A stretch of 64,000 nt of DNA from Eleginops maclovinus (Eukaryota; Chordata; Actinopteri; Perciformes; Eleginopidae), in NCBI RefSeq assembly GCF_036324505.1, contig NC_086360.1, positions 9,282,293 to 9,346,292 on the forward strand, written 5' to 3'. Below, piece by piece: positions 41,401 through 58,806 of the stretch. Each line of letters starts with the position of its first letter. Position 1 is the stretch's first letter. A program made the position numbers and the translations under genes. Below the pieces are notes generated by a model. It ran no database searches. It was not told the origin of the DNA and was given only the letters and a program-made list of their open reading frames with translations.

Positions 41401-44293
41401 AACGGTAGATTTGTTTTCTCATTCCTTAGAGACATATCTATTAACTTTGAGAGAGGTTTTGGGTTGTCCCTGCTCCAAATGAAATAGCAAACATACTTAA
41501 TAAATTGAGAGCTTATTATAAGAATATCAAGGACAAGCTGATAAATGTACTCTTACAGGTAAAATGATGTAATATGCACCTCTGAGTAACAATGGAATTC
41601 ATATCTAATCCGTAACAGAGATCAAGATAATACACAAAACAGATTGTCTCTTCTTCAGCACCATTCAGAGCAAAAAAGTAAATCTGACTGTCCTCTTTTA
41701 GTAATAGAGTCGTGCCCCATGATCCTGGTGTTCGGTTGTCGGCAGTCTGAGATGGACCACATCTACAAGGAGGAGACCATCCAGGCCAAGAACAAACAAG
41801 CATTCAAGGAGCTCTATACAGCCTATTCCAGAGAGCCCGGCAAACCAAAGGTACAAGCATTAAACTGTCCATAGCTGTGGATGAGTCAGCAGGTCGCAAC
41901 TCTCTTTGGGTTGCTGTGTGGGTTTAAAATAACATCTCAGTAGAGGAAAGGCTATATAAAAATGCTTTGCTTGTATACAGGAGATAATTCAGTCCAATTC
42001 ACATAATGTATCTTTATTTGGCGATTTTTCTACAGTTGATCCCAAGGTAAAGTTATTACCTCTGCCGAGAAGGTTATGCTTTCGGATTTGTAAGCTAAAG
42101 GAAGAACACATTCATTTCAGAGCTCTTTCAAATCATGGGGTTGATACACTAGTAATGTTTAAATTCTCTTAACATTGTGAGATAGAGCATTTGTGCTGCT
42201 TTTATTTAATGTAGGAATACGTGGAAATTTGTATCTTGGAGAAAATTCCTCACTGTGGAAATGGAAATGCCACATGAGCACTTAAATTCACCATCAACAT
42301 TGGCAGAGGTCTGGACTCTCTGAGTGACATAATTGTCAGCATTTATTTTTTTAACCATCCTCTAGGTCCTCCTTATGTCTTTGCTTTTGTCTCTTTCTGT
42401 AGAACACTGATTATAGAAAGATAACTTTTCCAGTTTGCTACTTTATTTTACTTAACTCCCTTTCTGTCTTTGTGATTTTGACTTTTCACATCGTTTGCTT
42501 CCCTTACTTGGCTCACACTTGACCTTCTAATTCACACTCATCATTCCCCATTGCTTCTCTGTCAGAAATATGTACAGGATGTACTGCGGGAGCAGCTGTC
42601 AGAGATGGTGTACCAGTGCCTGAGGGAGGAGGGAGGACACATCTACGTGTGTGGGGATGTTACAATGGCTGGGGATGTTCTAAAGACCATCCAGCAAATC
42701 ATCAGGCAGCAGGGCAACATGACGCTGGAGGATGCTGGCTTCTTCATCAGCAAGCTTCGGGTAAGAAAAAGTAGAGGTCACTGTGCAACGTCATCACTAT
42801 GATGTTCACCAAGTGTTGGAGTAATGCTATTGTCAGGTGAAGTGAGGGTCTCAAGTTTGAATCCTAGATGAGCTGTGAAAAAAATTAAAAGTAAAAAAAA
42901 AACGTTTTTGAGATTTGATTATATCTCTTCTTTTTTACTTTTTAAAAAATCAGTCCAGCCATTCACTGTGTAACAAAATCCATTACATATTTGTGTACTC
43001 TTTTCTCATTACATTCACCTTCCCACCATATCCAGGATGAGAACCGCTACCATGAAGACATCTTTGGAGTCACCCTGCGTACCTACGAGGTCACCAACAG
43101 GCTTCGTTCAGAGTCCATAGCCTACATTGAGGAGAGCAAAAAGGACTCAGATGAGTAAGTGGTTTTTGTTATTCTATTTTCCCTAGGGTCATTAAGACGT
43201 TTATCCTAATGCCAATATGTATATGCACATTTGAAGGCAATAATCTTAGTGGATAAAGACGTATCTTGCTGGTAACATTTAGCTTTTGCATGTCACAAAA
43301 TAAATCCATAGTAATGGTATAGTAACTGTCGAGTAGATTTTGACATATGTTGTCTACAAATGGATAGTTTGGGTCAAGGGGTCACCAGAAACAGAAGGAT
43401 TCATCCGCTATGAGTCATAAAATAAGCATCATTTTAATAAAAATCTTCCTCAGTTCTTGACCACGGGGCTAGCCTTTTGCTAATTTGGTTTTCCAAACCT
43501 GCTGACTCAGGCATGAATCATATTTCATTTCTTTTTTTTCTTTTACATTTTTAATCATTCATCTTTTGGATTTGCTGTGGAATGTAGAATGCATGGTTAT
43601 ATCTTCAACCTTAAAACCAGGATTACTCACTCAGCTCATCTGCAACAGCGTGGGATGCTCAAGATCTATGATGTGTTTTATTAATCATTGTATTTATTTT
43701 TTATTTACCAGACATCATATTTTAACCACTCAAATATGCCAGCTGGTTATTTCATATTAAGGAAAATGTTTTTCTGGAACAGCCCATTAAGATTTATCTC
43801 AGAGATTACAAGGGCAGCTTTTCCTCTGCAAGACATTTGTATAACTCCAATCTGCAACCTGTAGTTGTTAGCGGCGCCAATGTGTTATCACTCGTCGTTT
43901 CAGATGAAAACAGAGTGGGTAACCATAGAAACTCGTGGAGAGGGGCCTTAAAACTAACAGGATTAGAGCGAAAGCGAGTGGGTCTGCTCCATTTCTGTTT
44001 TTGTTTCCGTCGTCATTTGTGCACATTGAAGATTAGACACTTCATATACTCTTGCCATGAGAGCAAAACAAGGGCCCTACATATCCACTATGGCTCATTA
44101 AGCCCCAACATAATGCATCACAGACGATGGCTCCTGTGTGGATTGTCACTTGAATTTCACATTTGGCCATCAAAGCCCCGGTTCGTTGGATGAGTAATGA
44201 CTGTAACATCTCTATTTCCATGTCTCTGTTGCTCTCTCTGTCCATCTTTCTGTCTCTCCTTCTGTCTCCACTCTCAGGGTTTTCTGCTCGTAG
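11258..44293 (+). CDS. nos1: Neuronal nitric oxide synthase (28 coding exons, 1422 aa)
   Basis: Makes NO and citrulline from arginine with NADPH and O2, activated by calcium-calmodulin, in neurons and muscle. The 28 exons joined at GT-AG sites total 4269 bases with no internal stop. Order of parts: PDZ (about residues 17-99, GLGF-type loop at 27-32) and beta-finger; IQV motif of the LC8/PIN site (233-235); zinc cysteines C321 and C326; heme ligand C408 (codon 24076-24078) in RCVGR; substrate glutamate E585 in GTEIG; calmodulin helix about 718-740; FMN loop ATETGKS from 753; autoinhibitory loop with S840, equivalent to the CaMKII site of rat nNOS; FAD motif RYYS (1166-1169); NADPH motif [10 protein letters not shown] (1241-1250). 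Human NOS1 is 1434 residues, so it is full length. The PDZ domain and C-terminal residues VFCS (human VFSS) distinguish it from nos2 and nos3. No frameshift or lost catalytic residue was seen. Confidence 0.97.
11968..14647 (+). other. nos1 intron 2
   Basis: Contains an octamer ATGCAAAT at 13837-13844 within a stretch of moderate complexity (about 13690-13910) that could be a regulatory island. No other gene or repeat was recognised. Confidence 0.45.
14648..14750 (+). CDS. nos1: nos1 exon 3
   Basis: Residues 237-271, beginning with the W codon split across the intron. A poorly conserved linker that includes NVP/VVLNN-like residues (here MPVVLHNAD), as in human NOS1. Acceptor 'ccccag', donor 'aacaag|gtaaaa'; ends in phase 0. 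Confidence 0.88.
15581..15602. repeat. Short (TG)n microsatellite
   Basis: Eleven TG units in nos1 intron 3, followed by degenerate TG-rich sequence to about 15620. Confidence 0.95.
17937..17973. repeat. Perfect 15-bp inverted repeat with 7-nt loop
   Basis: AGATGTGTTTGCCAA at 17937-17951 is exactly complementary to 17959-17973, with loop ACTATGA. Pairing stops at both outer ends. It is too short for a typical microRNA precursor. It may be a transposon relic or a cruciform-forming site. Confidence 0.9.
18123..18156. repeat. Perfect 10-bp inverted repeat
   Basis: TCAGGGTCAA at 18123-18132 pairs with TTGACCCTGA at 18147-18156 across a 14-nt loop. Function unknown. Confidence 0.85.
19232..19369 (+). 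CDS. nos1: nos1 exon 4
   Basis: Residues 272-317. Contains the [17 protein letters not shown] block, nearly identical in all nNOS proteins, which opens the oxygenase domain. Phase 0 at both ends; donor 'gcaag|gtaagc'. Confidence 0.95.
19444..19457. promoter_or_regulatory. RFX X-box-like palindrome in nos1 intron 4
   Basis: GTTGCTGTGGCAAC has two intact inverted half-sites (GTTGC and GCAAC) with spacing as in RFX sites. It lies 75 bases after the exon 4 donor. Function is inferred from motif match only. Confidence 0.3.
20335..20595. repeat. Diverged interspersed repeat, copy B
   Basis: Shares with copy A (5650-5880) the core 'gactccactggtttcaaaa' plus 'aataagtc' and 'aaatgatggtc'. It also keeps a 'gcgcggggctacac' segment that I recall from fish dispersed repeats. 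Confidence 0.55.
22710..22849 (+). CDS. nos1: nos1 exon 5: zinc-binding cysteines
   Basis: Residues 318-363 plus two bases. Carries C-T-E-N-V-C (C321, C326), the CxxxxC pair that holds the structural zinc at the oxygenase dimer interface, then the [10 protein letters not shown] segment. The R364 codon is split across the next intron. Confidence 0.95.
23435..23885. repeat. Probable MITE-like repeat
   Basis: Ends 'agcataataggagaccttta' and includes 'caaaggggcgtggcc', typical of a fish repeat type also represented at about 29963-30366. The left end is not clear. Lies in nos1 intron 5, stopping about 60 bases before exon 6. Confidence 0.4.
23946..24108 (+). CDS. nos1: nos1 exon 6: heme-ligand cysteine
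   Basis: Residues 364-418. [13 protein letters not shown] contains C408, the proximal heme thiolate (human C420 by alignment). Acceptor 'tccag', donor 'ctgcag|gtacta'; ends in phase 0. Confidence 0.97.
24364..24455 (+). CDS. nos1: nos1 exon 7
   Basis: Residues 419-448 plus two bases. The [19 protein letters not shown] segment of the oxygenase core is strongly conserved. Donor 'ctgag|gtaaac' splits the next Arg codon. Confidence 0.95.
24456..26289 (+). other. nos1 intron 7
   Basis: AT-rich with a pyrimidine-rich beginning. I see no gene, RNA or convincing transposon in it. Confidence 0.45.
26290..26431 (+). CDS. nos1: nos1 exon 8
   Basis: Residues 449-496. Oxygenase core with [19 protein letters not shown] and QLIRYAGY. 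Acceptor 'cttgcag', donor 'actgag|gtacac'. Ends in phase 0. Confidence 0.95.
26527..26666 (+). CDS. nos1: nos1 exon 9
   Basis: Residues 497-542 plus two bases. Contains [19 protein letters not shown], diagnostic of NOS oxygenase domains. The preceding intron is only 95 bp. Donor 'cctaa|gtgagt'. Confidence 0.95.
27585..27759 (+). CDS. nos1: nos1 exon 10: arginine-binding glutamate
   Basis: Residues 543-601. Holds the active-site block [14 protein letters not shown], with E585 the expected contact to the arginine guanidinium, and [11 protein letters not shown]. Donor 'ctggag|gtagtg'. Confidence 0.96.
28327..28428 (+). CDS. nos1: nos1 exon 11
   Basis: Residues 602-635. Carries [19 protein letters not shown], part of the pterin-binding and dimer region in NOS structures. 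Phase 0 at both ends. Confidence 0.95.
29474..29668 (+). CDS. nos1: nos1 exon 12
   Basis: Residues 636-700. [13 protein letters not shown] and [16 protein letters not shown] contribute to the pterin and dimer interface, followed by the [10 protein letters not shown] helix. Phase 0 at both ends. Confidence 0.95.
29963..30366. repeat. MITE-like element with terminal inverted repeats
   Basis: The left end 'aaggggccttatta' is the near inverse of the right end 'aatagggcccctt'. No coding capacity. Sits in nos1 intron 12 and ends 33 bases before exon 13, so it borders that exon's branch-point and acceptor region. Confidence 0.65.
30400..30485 (+). CDS. nos1: nos1 exon 13: start of calmodulin-binding helix
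   Basis: Residues 701-728 plus two bases. Starts [11 protein letters not shown] (human has PDPWNTHVWKG), then [11 protein letters not shown], the first half of the calmodulin-binding helix. The acceptor 'atggaaaag' is purine-rich and weak, and a MITE-like repeat ends only 33 bases upstream. Confidence 0.93.
31045..31189 (+). CDS. nos1: nos1 exon 14: calmodulin helix end, FMN loop
   Basis: Residues 729-777. Completes the calmodulin helix ([11 protein letters not shown]) and starts the flavodoxin-like FMN domain with ATETGKS (753-759), the phosphate-binding loop. Mammalian nNOS-mu inserts its extra exon after this point. Confidence 0.96.
32375..32463. repeat. (GT)n microsatellite, 89 bp
   Basis: About 44 uninterrupted GT units in nos1 intron 14, 281 bases upstream of exon 15. 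Length is likely polymorphic. Confidence 0.98.
32745..32849 (+). CDS. nos1: nos1 exon 15: FMN domain
   Basis: Residues 778-812. Contains [17 protein letters not shown], the second FMN-binding loop. Phase 0 at both ends. A long GT microsatellite ends 281 bases upstream. Confidence 0.95.
32936..32994 (+). CDS. nos1: nos1 exon 16
   Basis: Residues 813-831 plus two bases: a 59-base exon encoding [12 protein letters not shown], which leads into the autoinhibitory insert. The acceptor 'actgaag' is weak, and the preceding intron is 86 bp. Confidence 0.9.
33085..33201 (+). CDS. nos1: nos1 exon 17: autoinhibitory loop
   Basis: Residues 832-870 plus two bases. The constitutive-NOS autoinhibitory insert, absent from inducible [14 protein letters not shown] includes S840, matching rat S847, a CaMKII target that lowers activity. 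The preceding intron is only 90 bp. Confidence 0.93.
33245..33600. repeat. Possible AT-rich dispersed repeat
   Basis: 'cgctgaaaaaaa' at about 33257 and 'cactgaaaaaatgaaact' at about 33433, in AT-rich low-complexity DNA in nos1 intron 17, resemble fish repeat termini. The assignment is uncertain. Confidence 0.3.
33867..34041 (+). CDS. nos1: nos1 exon 18: FMN domain
   Basis: Residues 871-929. [17 protein letters not shown] is the third FMN loop, followed by GDELCGQEE. Ends in phase 0. Confidence 0.96.
34658..34796 (+). CDS. nos1: nos1 exon 19
   Basis: Residues 930-975 plus one base. Starts [18 protein letters not shown], the end of the FMN domain, then the connecting hinge [11 protein letters not shown]. 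Donor 'gaag|gtaaat'. Confidence 0.94.
35081..35557. repeat. hAT-like MITE remnant
   Basis: Begins 'cagtggcggttctt' and ends 'aagaaccactg', imperfect terminal inverted repeats of a type known from hAT elements; the right copy lacks three bases. No clear target duplication, so it is old. Lies in nos1 intron 19. Confidence 0.65.
35610..35688 (+). CDS. nos1: nos1 exon 20
   Basis: Residues 976-1001 plus two bases. Basic connecting segment [20 protein letters not shown]. Acceptor 'caacag', donor 'tccaa|gtaagt'. A hAT-like repeat ends 52 bases upstream. Confidence 0.92.
35832..36025 (+). CDS. nos1: nos1 exon 21: start of FAD domain
   Basis: Residues 1002-1066 plus one base. Contains STIFVRLHT and [17 protein letters not shown], the ferredoxin-reductase-type FAD domain entry. 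Donor 'cctag|gtgggt'. Confidence 0.95.
36671..36840 (+). CDS. nos1: nos1 exon 22
   Basis: Residues 1067-1123. [20 protein letters not shown] starts the helical connecting domain, then LDITTPP. Ends in phase 0 at 'agcaag|gtaaat'. Confidence 0.95.
36841..38484 (+). other. nos1 intron 22
   Basis: No feature recognised. AT-rich, with an alternating TA stretch near 38330-38355. Confidence 0.45.
38485..38695 (+). CDS. nos1: nos1 exon 23: FAD-binding motif
   Basis: Residues 1124-1193 plus one base. [11 protein letters not shown] (R1166, Y1167, S1169) is the FAD pyrophosphate and isoalloxazine contact motif; [10 protein letters not shown] follows. Confidence 0.95.
40166..40253 (+). CDS. nos1: nos1 exon 24
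   Basis: Residues 1194-1222 plus two bases. [15 protein letters not shown] is the second FAD-contact motif. Acceptor 'ccttttag', donor 'agagg|gtaaat'. Confidence 0.94.
40322..41240. repeat. Older fish dispersed repeat split by a MITE
   Basis: 'gtttgacattttgaggg' at the left and 'ttagcttagcacaaagactgaaaaca' further on match a dispersed repeat common in percomorph fish. It is interrupted at 40386-40718 by another element; removing that element restores continuous 'ctttcatgtctgcatgctaaat'. The right limit is uncertain. Confidence 0.55.
40386..40718. mobile_element. Non-autonomous DNA transposon (MITE), 333 bp, nested
   Basis: CAGGGCTGCCAACT at the left end is inverted as AGTTGGCAGCCCTG at the right end, with one base differing in internal context. 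It is flanked by identical 7-base duplications, CTTTCAT (40379-40385 and 40719-40725). The interior encodes nothing recognisable. The termini resemble hAT-type elements, although hAT duplications are usually 8 bases. Confidence 0.8.
41283..41404 (+). CDS. nos1: nos1 exon 25: NADPH-binding loop
   Basis: Residues 1223-1263 plus one base. [20 protein letters not shown] is the NADPH pyrophosphate loop. The donor 'aacg|gtagat' is moderate. An older repeat fills most of the preceding intron. Confidence 0.94.
41702..41850 (+). CDS. nos1: nos1 exon 26
   Basis: Residues 1264-1313. [19 protein letters not shown] is NADPH-ribose-binding. Two AGs compete at the acceptor, 41700-41701 and 41706-41707. The first was chosen because it follows the pyrimidine tract, keeps frame, and matches the human spacing between H and CPM. 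An acceptor five or six bases later is a less likely alternative. Confidence 0.9.
42566..42760 (+). CDS. nos1: nos1 exon 27
   Basis: Residues 1314-1378. [10 protein letters not shown] followed by [19 protein letters not shown], the NADPH adenine/ribose motif. Phase 0 at both ends. Confidence 0.96.
43036..43154 (+). CDS. nos1: nos1 exon 28
   Basis: Residues 1379-1417 plus two bases. [19 protein letters not shown] includes the Phe that stacks on FAD in nNOS structures, then the C-terminal regulatory tail. Donor 'gatga|gtaagt'. Confidence 0.95.
44278..44293 (+). CDS. nos1: nos1 exon 29, last 5 codons and stop
   Basis: After the acceptor 'ctctcag', completes residue E1418 and encodes V-F-C-S then TAG. 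Human NOS1 ends V-F-S-S, which identifies this tiny coding end. The TAG stop also forms an AG that could act as an alternative acceptor 16 bases downstream (see findings). Confidence 0.88.
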
Positions 44294-45409
44294 GTCTGTG
44301 AAGCGGCGGCATTCTGTCAACAACCAGTCTGGAGAACACAGCAACGCTGGTTAAAAAATACTGTGCCAATTTTTGTACTGTAAAAAAATCAAAACAGGTT
44401 TCTTTCTTTTTTTTTATACCACTTAAATGTTTTTGTTGGGCTCTGCGATTTTGTCTGTAGCAAGTTGGAAATGTTCTGTTCTCTGAAAATCTGTTTTGCT
44501 TGTTGATGATACTTCCAAAAATTATTAATTGATCATTTTGATTCATAATGTGTGCACCTAGTGTAATGACCTGCCTCATTGTGAATGCATGACCAAGAAA
44601 AGAATATACTCAAGAAATATAATATACTCTGTGTTACTGTTACAGTTAAAAGGCTTTTATTGGGGTTTCCTATTTTACGAGTAGAAGTGTGGCATTGATA
44701 ACAAACCTGCAGATGTTTCAGAAATATGAATACAAGGGACATTTCAGAAAAGATTGGAGCTGGGGTTTTTCTTTCAATTAGTGTCAGGAAAAAGTCAAAT
44801 GGAAGAGATGATCAAAGATGTACAGGCATGCAGATAGGAAAAAACTGAAAGACAGATATTGTGAAAGCAAATTTGGCATGCTAACAGGTTGCCCTGATTA
44901 TAAAAACAGCGATTGTGTCAGAGCCTCAAATACTATATTAAATAGCTATTCAATGGCAGTCCATCAGCCTCTTTGCTAGCTCTCTTTTTATTGGCCTATC
45001 CATTCCCTCCCAACATCATAATTGTTTTCTGTCTCCCAGCTGGTGCTTGTCCTCAATTTGAAGGTCAAGAAGCAAGAAGGCTGAACCTGAGATATATTTA
45101 AAGAAAGTAATTCATTATTCATTCATTTTCTAATTTTAATCTAAGCATTGATGTGTTTGCTACAGTAAAATATTATCCTAATCATATATCAATCATATAA
45201 TCATGCTTGATCCAACATTCTTTTTGACATTTTTTGAATTGCACATTATTGTTCTATGATTGAATCATTAGTTTATAAGTTAAAGGTGTCATTTAGGGTA
45301 TACATTGATCTCTTGGCCAGGAGTGAGATGAGAATATTAATATTATTTATTTTACTATGGTTAATGAGAAGCTTCATTCAACAGCCGGTTTGAGGAATTC
45401 AGACAAAGC

Positions 45410-45535
45410 AAGGATTGCGTTAAAGGGGCATGTCCTTCCTGTCTTAACGCAGACTTAGCTTAGCATAAAAACTGGAACCCTAAGGAAATGCAACAATATC
45501 TCCCTACCAAGTGCCCTAAATATGAACTTTTTTGT
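45410..45535. repeat. Dispersed repeat fragment
   Basis: 'gcagacttagcttagcataaaaactggaa' is a fragment of the same repeat type as the host repeat at 40322-41240. Lies in the presumed nos1 3' UTR. Confidence 0.45.
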
Positions 45536-45679
45536 CCCCCGGTCACCCCACATCCTCAATACATTTTTGGTGAAACTTCATTAGGCTTAACAAAGACCTG
45601 TGTCCTCATTTGTTGGCAGGTTTTTTGCCATTTGTGGTAGCACATTGCACAAATCGGAGTTAAAACAACATGGCAGTCA

Positions 45680-45837
<158 letters not shown>

Positions 45838-47090
45838 CAAATAGGGGCAAGGTATAAAACTTATAAAATGTTATAGTTTACCTTTTGTTGGCTTGGAAGC
45901 AGGAAGTTGTGTGTTTTCCAGTCTTTATTCTAAGCTATGCTCAGTCTCCTGGCTGCAGCATCATATTTTTCGTAGCACAGCATCAATATTTCCATCTTAC
46001 TTTGTGAAACAATTCCTTTGAAATGACATGTAACAAAACATTCTAAGCTATTGAGCTTTAGAAATGTGCATTTATCAACATGATAACTCCTCTTCCTCTT
46101 GCTTGACATTAACTCTCTGCCTACATAAAGCATATTCATTCACTTTTGTCTCTCTGCATGATTGTGCACAACCCTAGGCTTACACGCCACCCTCTCACTG
46201 TGACCTCACACCTGCTCAGTAGCATCCGCATGAGTGTGTATGTGTGCGTATGTGCCATCAAAATCAAAAGTGTGCATCTTCGAGTGGGTTTGAAACATGC
46301 ATGTGCTCAGGTGTATGTTTTACATGATGATTCTGTTTGTTACCTTGTCAAACTACTGTAGTCACATTTAAATACGCATGAATTTGTTGCTCTGTGAGTC
46401 ACACAAGCCTGCAAATCTTACAGATGGTGTTTTGGTGACAGGAAACTGCCCACATGGCTTTTTTAGTTTCAATCTCAGCAGTTCAGTTCTATTGTTATGA
46501 TAAGTTCCAGTGATGTTTTTCATTCAGGGACAAAAGGCAATCCCACTGCCGCTGTGGTCATTTTTTCTGCTTTCCAATGCGGTCAGGGTTGTTATTTGAA
46601 TATATTGGTGGAGGGGCCACGTTGTTTATTGATCACACACTCTGCAGTAACTTGTGGCTTTTCTTGTCAGCTTCTGAGTCTTGTCTGTTCCCTTTATTTG
46701 TCTTTGATTCAAATTAAAGATAACTGTTAGCATGATAAACAGATTTCAATGTGATATTCAAACGTCCCTCCCAGCTTCTTTTTTTTCTGAATTAACTTTA
46801 TTTTACGGCCGGGATAAAGCGTGGGATACCTCACGTTGCCACTTTTGTTCAATCTGGATGAATGTCTCCTCTGTTTAATTTGTTTTCAACACATGTAGTT
46901 TAATTGGAATGGGAGCCGTCAAGAAAACGTCTGTGATGTAAAATGTGCAGCAAGACAAACAATTGATACATATAGCTTCTATAGATATATATTCAAAGTA
47001 TAAAATACAAAGAGTACTACTTCGATCTTTTCTAAGAATGTATTTTGATTATGTAAAGGAGCACTTTGATTCTGCTTGATTTTAAAAAAG

Positions 47091-47126
47091 AATAAAAAAA
47101 TGCCTATTCTGCAGTAAAGGAATAAA
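47091..47126 (+). terminator. Clustered polyadenylation signals, candidate nos1 end
   Basis: AATAAA at 47091-47096 and again at 47121-47126, the first canonical signals after the nos1 stop. Candidate signals only. Confidence 0.4.
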
Positions 47127-47639
47127 ACAGCAGCATTAACTAAATGCATGGCGATCTTCTCTCTCCTGTTTATATTTTAAAAGCTCTGTCTATTTACCAG
47201 CACTGTGTCAGTCAGTGAGACTGTATTGTGATGGGGGAGGGGGTTTCTTTTTCTGTGTTTGCATATTGCTGCTGCTATAAACAACTCTGATCCAATCAGC
47301 CTCTGCTATAATGACCTTTGTTGTGTAACTGATTGAGGATATTCCATTTTAATGCATCAACTGCAAGGATTTACTTACGAATAAAGAGAAACATTTGCAG
47401 AATATGTCAACACACGTGCTTGATTTGTCTTTCTTGTTTATATAAGAGAGAAGTGGGACTGAAAAGGTTTATTCCTGCAGTAGAACTTGTTTAATGTTGA
47501 AGCATTTTAATTTGAAGGTCAGATTTAGATGTTGATACAGGGTTTACATGCTGCAACAAACAAGCCATTTGCTTCCACTCTTCTTCCTGCCTCTTTAAGT
47601 GCTGGTAGTCACAAAACTCAGAGCACAAAGATACCTCTC

Positions 47640-47653
47640 ATCGCCATGGAAAC
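47640..47653 (+). promoter_or_regulatory. X-box (RFX site)-like motif upstream of lrrc74b
   Basis: ATCGCCATGGAAAC matches the RFX consensus GTTGCCATGGAAAC at 12 of 14 bases, about 240-260 bases before the first coding exon. RFX factors drive ciliary and testis genes. Use here is inference. Confidence 0.35.
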
Positions 47654-47903
47654 GTGTCAACATAACAGACGTTAAGAGGTCCAAACCTAACAGTAAAGGA
47701 CTCTGATTGGTGACTGGCTACTGGGAACAGAAGCATTGACTTTTGTAATTGGCCCAAAGAGTTTGACTGTCCTTTTGAGGAAGATAGGTTGCAATGACAC
47801 ATACCTAGTCAAATGTGCTGCTGTGATTTTAACAGTGATAACAAACAAGCAAAATATAGTTTATTCAGTATTAATATCTCCATTACTCAGCGTTGAAGAA
47901 GTC

Positions 47904-57366
<9,463 letters not shown>

Positions 57367-57508
57367 AAAGTGTTACTGTAATTGCTGCACTTTTATGCCA
57401 GAAAAGATGGAAGAAGTCTTGTCAAAGCCCTGTGGAAGTTTTCATCGACAAATGAACCAAAGGATGGATGCATGCAAGGATATAATTTTAAAAACATGTC
57501 AAATACAA

Positions 57509-57549
57509 AATAAAAAATCCTCTAAATGAAAGATTTTGTATGAAATAAA
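57509..57549 (+). terminator. lrrc74b polyadenylation signals
   Basis: AATAAA at 57509-57514 and at 57544-57549, 143 and 178 bases after the stop, giving a short 3' UTR. Confidence 0.6.
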
Positions 57550-58559
57550 CTTTTTCAATACCCAATCAATTCAACATAAAGCTAATTTAGCGTCAGTTTC
57601 TATGTTATCCAAAATGTTGAGTAACACACGTGTGTGCTTAAAATATGGTGTTAAAGTCATTGAACACAGGCATACAATACAGGTATTGAGTCTGATTCTT
57701 CTTAGGTATGATCTGATGATTTGATGTTATATAATGTCAGTGGGTAGAATGATAGAGAGGATCAGAGAGCACCCCATTGTGTATGAAAAGAAGTGAAAGT
57801 GGGTTGCACAAAAAGGATATAAGTACTGCATGACTAGTCTAATAGAGAAACCAGCTTTGAAAGAATGATCCACTGTTAGATAAGAGGCTTGTTTACTGCA
57901 GCAGGAAAACTCGAACAGTGTTAGAAACAGTAGGTTGTCTTATTTAAATTCAGGGATAAAAAAGTGCTTAACATTTATACTTACTACTTAGGTACATAAT
58001 GTTCTTTGCTAGAGTTTAATATTTTCTGCAATGACATGGCTCAGGGTAAGTTATTTTGTTAAAGGTTGAAGTTCTTGTTTCTTCATCTGTAGTAGCTTTT
58101 GCAGGGAAAGGTTTTTTGGTATCTGGATGTTGTATTTAATAAAAACAGCAAATGGCCCAGCGGCAAAACTATAGTTACAACCTTCCAGATTGTAAATGTA
58201 GTCATTTAATTGAAATCATTAAATGGTTTCCTCCCCTATACAGTAGGCTGATTGTACTTATGATAATGTAGACCCACATTTTATTGTTATAGCCTGCTTT
58301 ATTTTTCGGGATGTTCCCTTGATAACTGAAGTTAATGCTTGTAATATACACTCCAAATACCAAGCCGTTAAGTTGCCACGCCTATAGAAAAGCATTAATA
58401 AAAAGGCCTACAATTAAATTAAACATTCATCATACAATTAAAGCGGCACATTGCTGTTTTAAGTAAATTATTTGATTACTTACTAAATAATAATTTAGAA
58501 AAAACTGTTTTGCCTAAAGCCAAACTCAACTAATCATGTCTGTCTGATCGATTGTGCAT
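57550..58559. other. Intergenic lrrc74b-nipsnap1
   Basis: AT-rich spacer of about 1 kb. No gene or recognisable repeat was seen. Confidence 0.5.
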
Positions 58560-58735
58560 ATTGATCCCTGCGTAACTGCGTCACAGAGTCTCGCGTGTTT
58601 TTAAATCCCCGGCGGGCTAACTCCTTTAGCAGCTGACAGTTTAGCCCTCACAATAGAGAGGGCAGCGCCAGGAGGTAAACATTAACCACACTGCTGCCTT
58701 TACGTGTCCAAATAAGTTTTTACTTGACAGAGAAC
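58560..58735 (+). promoter_or_regulatory. Candidate nipsnap1 promoter and 5' UTR
   Basis: A local rise in GC and CpG ('ccccggcgggct', 'tctcgcg') lies just upstream of the ATG, with a CRE-like TGCGTCAC near 58577-58584. No TATA box is evident, as usual for a housekeeping mitochondrial gene. The start site is not determined. Confidence 0.45.
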
Positions 58736-58806
58736 ATGGCGACGACTGTGTGGTCCAAAGGACAGATGTTGAACTGCTATTCTGCGAGGCTGCACCGAGC
58801 AACCAG
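58736..58806 (+). CDS. nipsnap1: nipsnap1 exon 1: presequence
   Basis: Residues 1-23 plus two bases: [10 protein letters not shown] then a basic stretch, probable mitochondrial targeting signal. Donor 'accag|gtaaag'. The codon split gives R24. Confidence 0.8.

Noticed and set aside
41006..41482. 158-codon frame across nos1 exon 25
   Set aside because: In a different reading frame from the NADPH-binding exon and built largely from the repeat upstream.
44291..44390. Stop-codon readthrough of nos1
   Set aside because: About 32 in-frame codons follow TAG, but the stop context is not the CTA-type readthrough context and the extension has no recognisable feature.
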